Below are positions 49,026 to 55,269 of a stretch of 55,269 bases of DNA, in pieces. The notes beneath the pieces are model-generated. The model was not told the origin of the DNA. It saw nothing but the letters and a program-made list of their open reading frames with translations, and did not search any database. The first letter of the stretch is position 1, and each line of letters starts with the position of its first letter. The DNA is from Tubiluchus corallicola (taxonomy: Eukaryota; Priapulida; Priapulimorpha; Priapulimorphida; Tubiluchidae). The translations under genes and the position numbers were made by a program. The stretch covers positions 188,001-243,269 of the forward strand of contig JAQGDQ010000276.1 in NCBI GenBank assembly GCA_030141605.1, written 5' to 3'.

Positions 49026-52000
49026 ATGAATCAGAGCTTTTCCCGCGTTGTCACTCGTGATGTGCCGAGACTTCTGCAGCGTGGTGTTTCAGCGATGATA
49101 ACTTGTAAAAGGATAGTAAGGTTAATTGTTATACAGTAATAATTATTCGTGTACCTAATTTAAATTTTGTATAAAACTGGTATACAGTCTAGGTATCCCT
49201 TCCGACTAATAACGGCACGATACTTTTTAATGCAGTGAAATCTACTAAACGACCTCCAGACAAACCAAAAACAACTTCGATATCAAGAATTAACAAAAAT
49301 TTGTAACAGCTGAGACCAAACCTAACGACAGTATCACAGGAATTTAACATTTTAGCTGCAGATAAGAAACAGTGGAGCGCTCTAATAAACGATGGAGGCT
49401 CTAAGTCTGCAATAGATGTTTAAAGCAACAAAAGACGAAGAAGAAAAGAGCCCAATGGACTGATAAAATGTCCTTATTCAGCTCTTAAACAATTAGGCTA
49501 AATTACGCTATACATTTCTTAGCATAAACATAAACATAATTAGGCGCACGGAGTTAATCCATAACAAAAAATTGAACATTGAGAGCAGTAATTGATATTA
49601 AAATGTGTAATTACAATTGTTTAAAAGGTTTGGTTACACCAATGCCAAAATAGTAATTAGTGTGTTAGACTAAATATAGTGACATTCTGATCACGAGCCA
49701 GTAAAGGGCTGCCAGAAAGCAACATTGACATTTTGACCTGTGTATCTAGAGAAGGGTATCTATGAAGAGGGATAGAATTAGGATACAGGTTTTTTGAACT
49801 TTGCGTGAGCTCTTTGCTGTCAGAAAATAATGGGACTGTAGATAGTGCTTAATTTTTTAACAATAAAAACTACACACAGTATTTAGGCACTATATTTCCC
49901 ATTATGTTTTTGCATCTGTGACTATTCAAGTGTTCATTTAATTCCACTCTTAAACGCATGTAGTGTACTGAGCTCAGTAAACAACTGCACATGTACAATT
50001 TAAGTGTTGTTGGGAGCCGTTTGGACCACTGCGCCAAGTAGACCACTTGATGCGCTAAAAGTAGTGTCCTACATGGGCAGCCCAAGTAGGACACTAGCGA
50101 TTTTTGTCGAGAAACTTGCTCTGGCAAAACTTGTTTCCAGTTTATATTACCATTGTTTATAAGTATTGTTATGACACAATAAAGCATAAAACAAAATTTC
50201 TTTTAGAAATGGATATTCCTTGGCAATTTACAAATGCATTTCTTACAATAATTTCATCATTATGATTAACTCCATTAATATATCATAACATTAAACCTAG
50301 TATCTAATGCTTTAAAGAGAGAAATTCTGCACACAGTTATTACAGAAATAATTGCAAATTTAAAAATGAGACAGATGCTGCTAAGCCTTCACAACACCAA
50401 AAAGTAATTTTTAACATTTAAGAAAAGCAAGGATAATTAGTTTTAATATTATCAGTAGTATTGTAACATGTAGGGCACTGTCCTACATGGCTCGCTAGCC
50501 CATGTAGGACACATAGATCGCTAGAACGTTTACTTATAAGAAAACAATTATTTGCCCAAGAGGTAGTGAAACGGATCACCTGTTTGTGAAGTGAGACAAA
50601 ATCAAAAAAGATATACCTTAAACAAATGTTGAATTCGCAAAAAAGTGGGGTTTTTTCACTTCAACAACATTAATATCGAAACCAAATTTAATATTGTCCG
50701 TTCTACCAGCTCAGAATAAAATTCTTTTATTTTATTAGATGTATAATAAATTATTCAACGTGTATTAACGTTTTTAATTATTATTATTACATAAACAAGC
50801 ACAACGGACGGTGTCAGTACACTTAACGACTGAATTCACGACCTGTCTCTAGTGTCCTACTTGGGCAGCCCAAGTAGACCAATTGGTCTACTTGGCGCAG
50901 TGGTCCAAACGGCTCCCAACAAGTGTGCCAAAGAAACCCATGTGTTTCTCTTTAGCTGGACAGCAAGACTTTTAAGAGATGGGATGGACTTAGGAAGTAG
51001 GAAGATCATTCCGTATAGTTGCAATTGCTGGAACATGTGATTTAAAAAAATAACTGCATTTCACATTAAGTAAAGCCAAGTTATCGTGATTTCTTAAATA
51101 ATAACTAGCTATATCCCTACTCAACTGAGGCATTATCTCATTCAAATAAGATGGTGACAAGTGATTAACAATTTTGAAGAAAATTTTCAATTAACAACAA
51201 AATACAGTTATTCTATGAAACTTTCTTCTTTTAAATCAGCCATACAATTTGATATCAGAGCTAGTGTTCTTCAGCTAGTATAGCTTTACTAGGAACATAT
51301 ATCGCTCTTATTTGGATATTCTCAAGAATGTCAGCTATGAAATTTTTAAATATTGCACATTATATCAAAATATCTGATCATAGGTTTCTAAAACTGTTCC
51401 AAGCCTGAACGAGGAATTGAGTGAGATCTTATGCAGTATGTCGATTTCTGATTCAGCTCAATGAGCTTATGAATGTGAGCATCCCATTTTAAATTTGACT
51501 GGAAACAGATGCCTAAGTATCTGTGCTTTAGCAACAGATTATAACACTTTATTATTGAAATAAAGGTGGAGGTTATGACGGTTCAGGCTTTGTGGAAATT
51601 TTGCAACTAAACAACATGACTTCATTCTTATCTGTACTGAAATTTATATTCAACTGTAAACCTTAATCATTAATTGTAATTAAATCATGATTTAGATAAA
51701 AAAATGGTTAAAGCAGGTTTATAAGTAATATCTTGTAATGTTGTGTCGTCCGCAAACAATCTTACGTTACACTAATTTTGTTGACTAAGTCATGAATGAA
51801 TGCCAAGAATTGTATATGCCCTAAAATGGTCCCTTGAAGGATGACATAACTCGACCTTTTAGAGAATTATTACATGTTGTTGCTGCTCCATCAAGTAAGA
51901 AATTAACCTTAGTTAAAAAAATTATCCATAACATCATTTCGCTTAAATTTATGCAGCAAACTCTGGACCCAACTTTATCATTTTGAACACTTTTGATGCT

Positions 52001-53921
52001 CACACATTATTCCCACCGCTTAGAGCTTGGCAAAATTTATGGGTTATGAAAATCAATTGGTAAACCATACCATCATTTGGCCTAAAACAAGAATTTCTTT
52101 TATTTAGCAAATTCTTGTTGTCTACAAAGAAATAATTGTGTAAATATTTAAATGTTATCCTTTCGGGCATTTTTGTTATGCATAGGAGTAAAGAAACTGG
52201 CCTATAATTACTTTTGTGTTGCCGGTCCTCTTTGCTTGTTTTCGCTTGTTTTCAAATTTTAGGGAAGGCACAGTTTTGAAAAGACTCTAAAGAAAATTCA
52301 TGGCAGACACTCTAGGCAGGCTTTGTTAAAAAAGACTTGCTGAGTAAGTGACGAAGTGGTACAGATAAAGCATATGTAGTCTTTCTTAAAAGAAAAAGCA
52401 ATTTTTGAACAACATTTATTGCATTTTAATATACAATTAAAAATATTGAAATCACCATATACGCGCCAGGGATGTTACCGAAACGAAATTTTCATTTTGG
52501 TTTCCCAGTAATTGCACACAATAATTAATTGTGTAAATAATTAATTTACAGAATTTTGTTGACTCAACTGCACATGCAAACTTGTGAGCATTTAGTAGGT
52601 GCCGAGCGAGTTACTTACTTTATAGAGATTGCTCTGTAAGTCAAAAAAAGATTGCTGAAGCACCTGGAAGAATAAGTGTTTATATTGCACGGTAACCAGA
52701 TCATGCCATCTTTCATTCAAAATGCATGAAGTGATCGCGACTTTAAATTGATTTTACTAATTACACGAGGTGTTTATCACAGTTTCATTGCTGAAACTTT
52801 CTAACATTTTTCTCAAACGTTAAAATAAACTGAACTTCCGGAGAGACTTGGCTTTTGCTCTAAAATTAAATTGCTAATATCAGGTTTGTTTGCCTCAAGC
52901 AAATATACTTTAATATACATGCGCATGTTTTAATTAGTTATCACTACAGTTATAGCTATGTCTTACTTTTCATTATTTTAGGTTCGACTTAAAAATTCCA
53001 ATGTAGAGGCACGATTTCTTACTTATGTCTGTTTTTAGGAGGCAGAACCCTTTAATTAATTTGCAGAGGAAAACTGTGTTTTGAATTTGCAAGTTTCATT
53101 GTGGCTGGTCACAGCAATTATATAAATTTGTTAAGAAATTATCTAGTCGGTGTTTTCCTTTTTTTAATTTTGTAATTGTTTGCGTAGTTCTTGTATTGTT
53201 CACTGCATCGTACTTTCAGGCCCGGCTTGTTCTCACCTTTGAACAGAAAGGTGCAATGGGCCTACTATCCCAAACTCCATAGAGACTCACAAAGAGATGT
53301 TTAGAGATGCAACACTGGGGCTTAAGCTGCATTTACGAGACATTTGGAATTGCATTATGTACACAAAAATCACTTAAATACGCATTTTGGTGAAAGCAAT
53401 TGCGTTATTTGTTCTACCTGTATTTTGCAGGTGTTTACATTTGGATATGGAAAATGTATGTGCAGTTCCACATGTGCTTTAGATGTGGTTTACTTTCTCA
53501 GATTCTGAGTACCAATTGGAAATATAACATCTAGAGTTAATGCACCTGTTAGTAATTGGCAGTCTATATTATTTGAAAGAAAACAAAACTGTTTCTTATC
53601 AAATTCTTTGCCACATTTGATACACATTAAATGGCAGAATATTGATACGCTTAGATTTTGTGATGTGGCTTTTAAATTAAAATGCCTGGAATTATTTTTG
53701 ATTTATGTACTACAAGTGTTTTGTGAGCAAGGTCAATTCTAAAAAACTTTAACGTTAACATTTTACAGCTTTTTGCCTAAATATACTAATTAATATTGTG
53801 TTCATCATTAGAGTATGAAATGGGAACTATGGGCATGGCATTCCACCAAAACAGTTATCAAATTGCTGAGCAGAAAAAGCACAGTTCAAAGTGGATAGAT
53901 TTGCCAAATGAAACAGTGAAG
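49026..53921 (+). CDS. Candidate 5' exons of a gene for a mitochondrial protein, 3' end off the window
   Basis: Two exons can be proposed: 49026-49115 and 53814-53921, both in phase 0. The first reads MNQSFSRVVTRDVPRLLQRG and ends before GTAAGG. It is rich in R and S and lacks acidic clusters, like a mitochondrial targeting peptide. The second follows ..ATTAGAG and reads YEMGTMGMAFHQNSYQIAEQ and then KKHSSKWIDLPNETVK before GTATGT. The spacing K..K...W..L..E.VK loosely recalls cytochrome c oxidase subunit 4 just before its LYR motif, but this is tentative. The 4.7-kb intron contains LINE and MITE insertions. No later exon is visible before 55269. Confidence 0.35.
49225..49480 (+). pseudogene. 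LINE 3'-end fragment related to the 12270-13310 copy
   Basis: Reading KPKTTSISRINKN, then FNILAADKKQWSALIND, it parallels KTTWIAKISKYVQQL and LTLLAADRSGWNTLINV near 13070-13190. In-frame stops make it dead. Confidence 0.7.
49885..52390 (-). pseudogene. Decayed LINE (Jockey/CR1-like), minus strand, interrupted by a MITE
   Basis: In minus-strand order: NYRPVSLL at about 52220, then LLNKRNSCFRPNDGMVYQ near 52090 and the LFADDTTL active-site box near 51760. HRYLGICFQSNLKWDAHI follows near 51500, and the C-terminal block LSPSYLNEIMPQL..YYLRNHDNLALLNVK at 51150-51060. The last part, TELSTLHAFKSGIK, lies at about 49970 beyond the inserted element 50008-50921, showing that the insertion split the LINE tail. 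Many stops and frameshifts. Confidence 0.82.
50008..50921. mobile_element. 914-bp non-autonomous transposon with 38-bp perfect terminal inverted repeats
   Basis: TGTTGGGAGCCGTTTGGACC opens a 38-bp sequence (50008-50045) whose exact complement closes the element (50884-50921). The flanks AGTGT (50003-50007 and 50922-50926) are a likely 5-bp target duplication. Three internal palindromes based on GTCCTACATGGG / CCCATGTAGGAC occur near 50067-50096, 50480-50512 and 50851-50878. No transposase is seen. The superfamily is unclear. It sits inside the LINE remnant. Confidence 0.88.
52391..53811. other. Non-coding AT-rich stretch (intron of the candidate gene)
   Basis: No recognised exon, RNA or repeat. 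Confidence 0.4.
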
Positions 53922-55269
53922 GTATGTGCTCCAAGAAATATATAAAGAATAAGTTATGTATATAATTTTTGTTCACAAAATATTGCATACATATTAGTTT
54001 TACTGGTACTGGTACTGCATTTTAGCAACTACAACAGCAACACTGTAAGAAACAAAAAAGTGTTACAATCTATAATACATCAAAAAACATTCCAGTTACA
54101 AATCTTATTTGGTTAATTTTGTATAATGTAATTGAACATTGTTAGAATTTCAATAAAATTGCTGCTACAATGGTACAAATATACTACAAAACTATTACTT
54201 AAATTTTGTATTATACATAGAACATCTACACAATGGTATCAATGGTACTACTGAACATATTCAGGCCATGAGCAAGACTATGAAGTTATAGCAAAATTAT
54301 GCAAAATACTGTATAGCTTTGTAAAAACCTCAGTTTCTGAATCTCCTCCATTCCATTCGAAAAAGGCAGCATTCAAGGAGATCCATTACCACCTGTTATG
54401 CATTGTCCTCCTAATGTGTTTCAACCCAATGCATTGTAATTGAGTAGCCTAAATACATAAATGAAGCAATGGTATTATATTGGCAATTCTCACTTCATAA
54501 CACTTCTAGACACCGATGATGTTCTACTTGGTAACAGCCAATGAACGATCTCATAATTAACAAAATTAGTGAATTTATGAAGTCTGTGGGATTGTGTTTG
54601 AAACCGGACATCATCATCATATGCCCATTATGTTTATTGTGGACACTGGGCAAGCAGCTCTCTAAAATAAAACAGGTCTTTACCTATTGCATCTGGCAAA
54701 TCATATTTAATTTGCTTTACTCGGATCTCTAAGGGATAACCACTAAAAGTTTTTGTGGTCTGTGTTCAAGTGCTTCACTCCAACTGACTCTGAGCTGAGA
54801 TAACAGTATAGTACAGTGTAACATCATTATAGTGAATCTTCTAGGGACCCAGTATGCGGCTAATAAAATGTATTAATAATGTTGAATGTGTGGCTTCATG
54901 GAGGCTGTAAAGTGCTTTTAGAAGATGGTGTCACAGTATCAACTACTTTTCAGTATATTCAAATCCAATGAAATATATTTTGTGTGACTTCAGTAAACTT
55001 AAAACTGGTGAGCATTTCACATTAAGTTGCGTGTAAATTACATTCAGAAAAATTTACGTGGCATATTCTGTAAACTCTGAGATTAAAAAAAGCCAGTCAG
55101 TTTTTCCACAAAATTTTTGTTTGTCTCCTTGTATAAAAAGTTTTTACGTAAATAAGTTGTGTGCCAAGCCAATGACTCATTGTGTTTATAAAGCTCGTGG
55201 ACAAAATGGCCTTTTCACACAACATGTTAACAACTCTGTATGCTGCTGCATAGAGCATACACAACAGCT
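53922..55269. other. Window end, no coding signal recognised
   Basis: TACAGTGTAACATCATTATAG at about 54814 resembles the left end of a TA-flanked mariner/pogo-type MITE; its partner may be beyond the window. The 63-codon frame at 54541-54732 has no support. Confidence 0.4.

Overview
The window is AT-rich nuclear DNA from a multicellular animal. Genes are split by long introns with GT..AG borders, and old transposons fill much of the rest. The proteins are animal housekeeping or signalling families: PLAA, ELOF1, a G-protein gamma subunit, TMEM62 and Speedy/RINGO. All four genes with a visible start have a 3' splice-site-like pyrimidine-AG 0 to 37 nt before the ATG. This is what spliced-leader trans-splicing produces, and together with the gene set it suggests an invertebrate such as a tunicate or cnidarian. 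I cannot name the species.

Layout. 1-2992 (+) is the 3' end of PLAA, four exons ending in the PUL domain. 5336-9468 (-) is ELOF1, an 83-residue zinc-ribbon protein split into three tiny exons and convergent with PLAA. 9.5-17.6 kb is mostly transposon remains: LINE fragments on both strands, a short inverted-repeat element and a mariner-like MITE. 17623-17823 (+) is a one-exon G gamma gene. 18-24 kb is intergenic, with two adjoining hAT elements, a 51-bp tandem duplication and a possible LTR/primer-binding-site remnant. 24454-36366 (+) is a complete 14-exon TMEM62 gene whose join keeps frame throughout (647 residues). 39830-47527 (-) is a Speedy/RINGO gene, convergent with TMEM62; one small exon was not found, and a nested pair of hAT-type elements sits in its first intron. 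49026 to the window edge (+) may be the start of a gene for a mitochondrial protein, with a 2.5-kb LINE remnant and an inserted 914-bp inverted-repeat element in its intron.

The genes do not form an operon or a shared pathway: PLAA acts with p97/VCP and ubiquitin, ELOF1 with RNA polymerase II, G gamma in receptor signalling, TMEM62 is a membrane metallophosphoesterase-like protein, and Speedy activates CDKs. I found no CRISPR array, rRNA or tRNA gene and no clear novel multi-gene system. The most notable signals are the acceptor-next-to-ATG pattern, the nested transposons with target-site duplications, a roughly 150-bp inverted repeat in a TMEM62 intron, and a degenerate GAGCTCAT/ATGAGGTCA repeat array in the Speedy intron.
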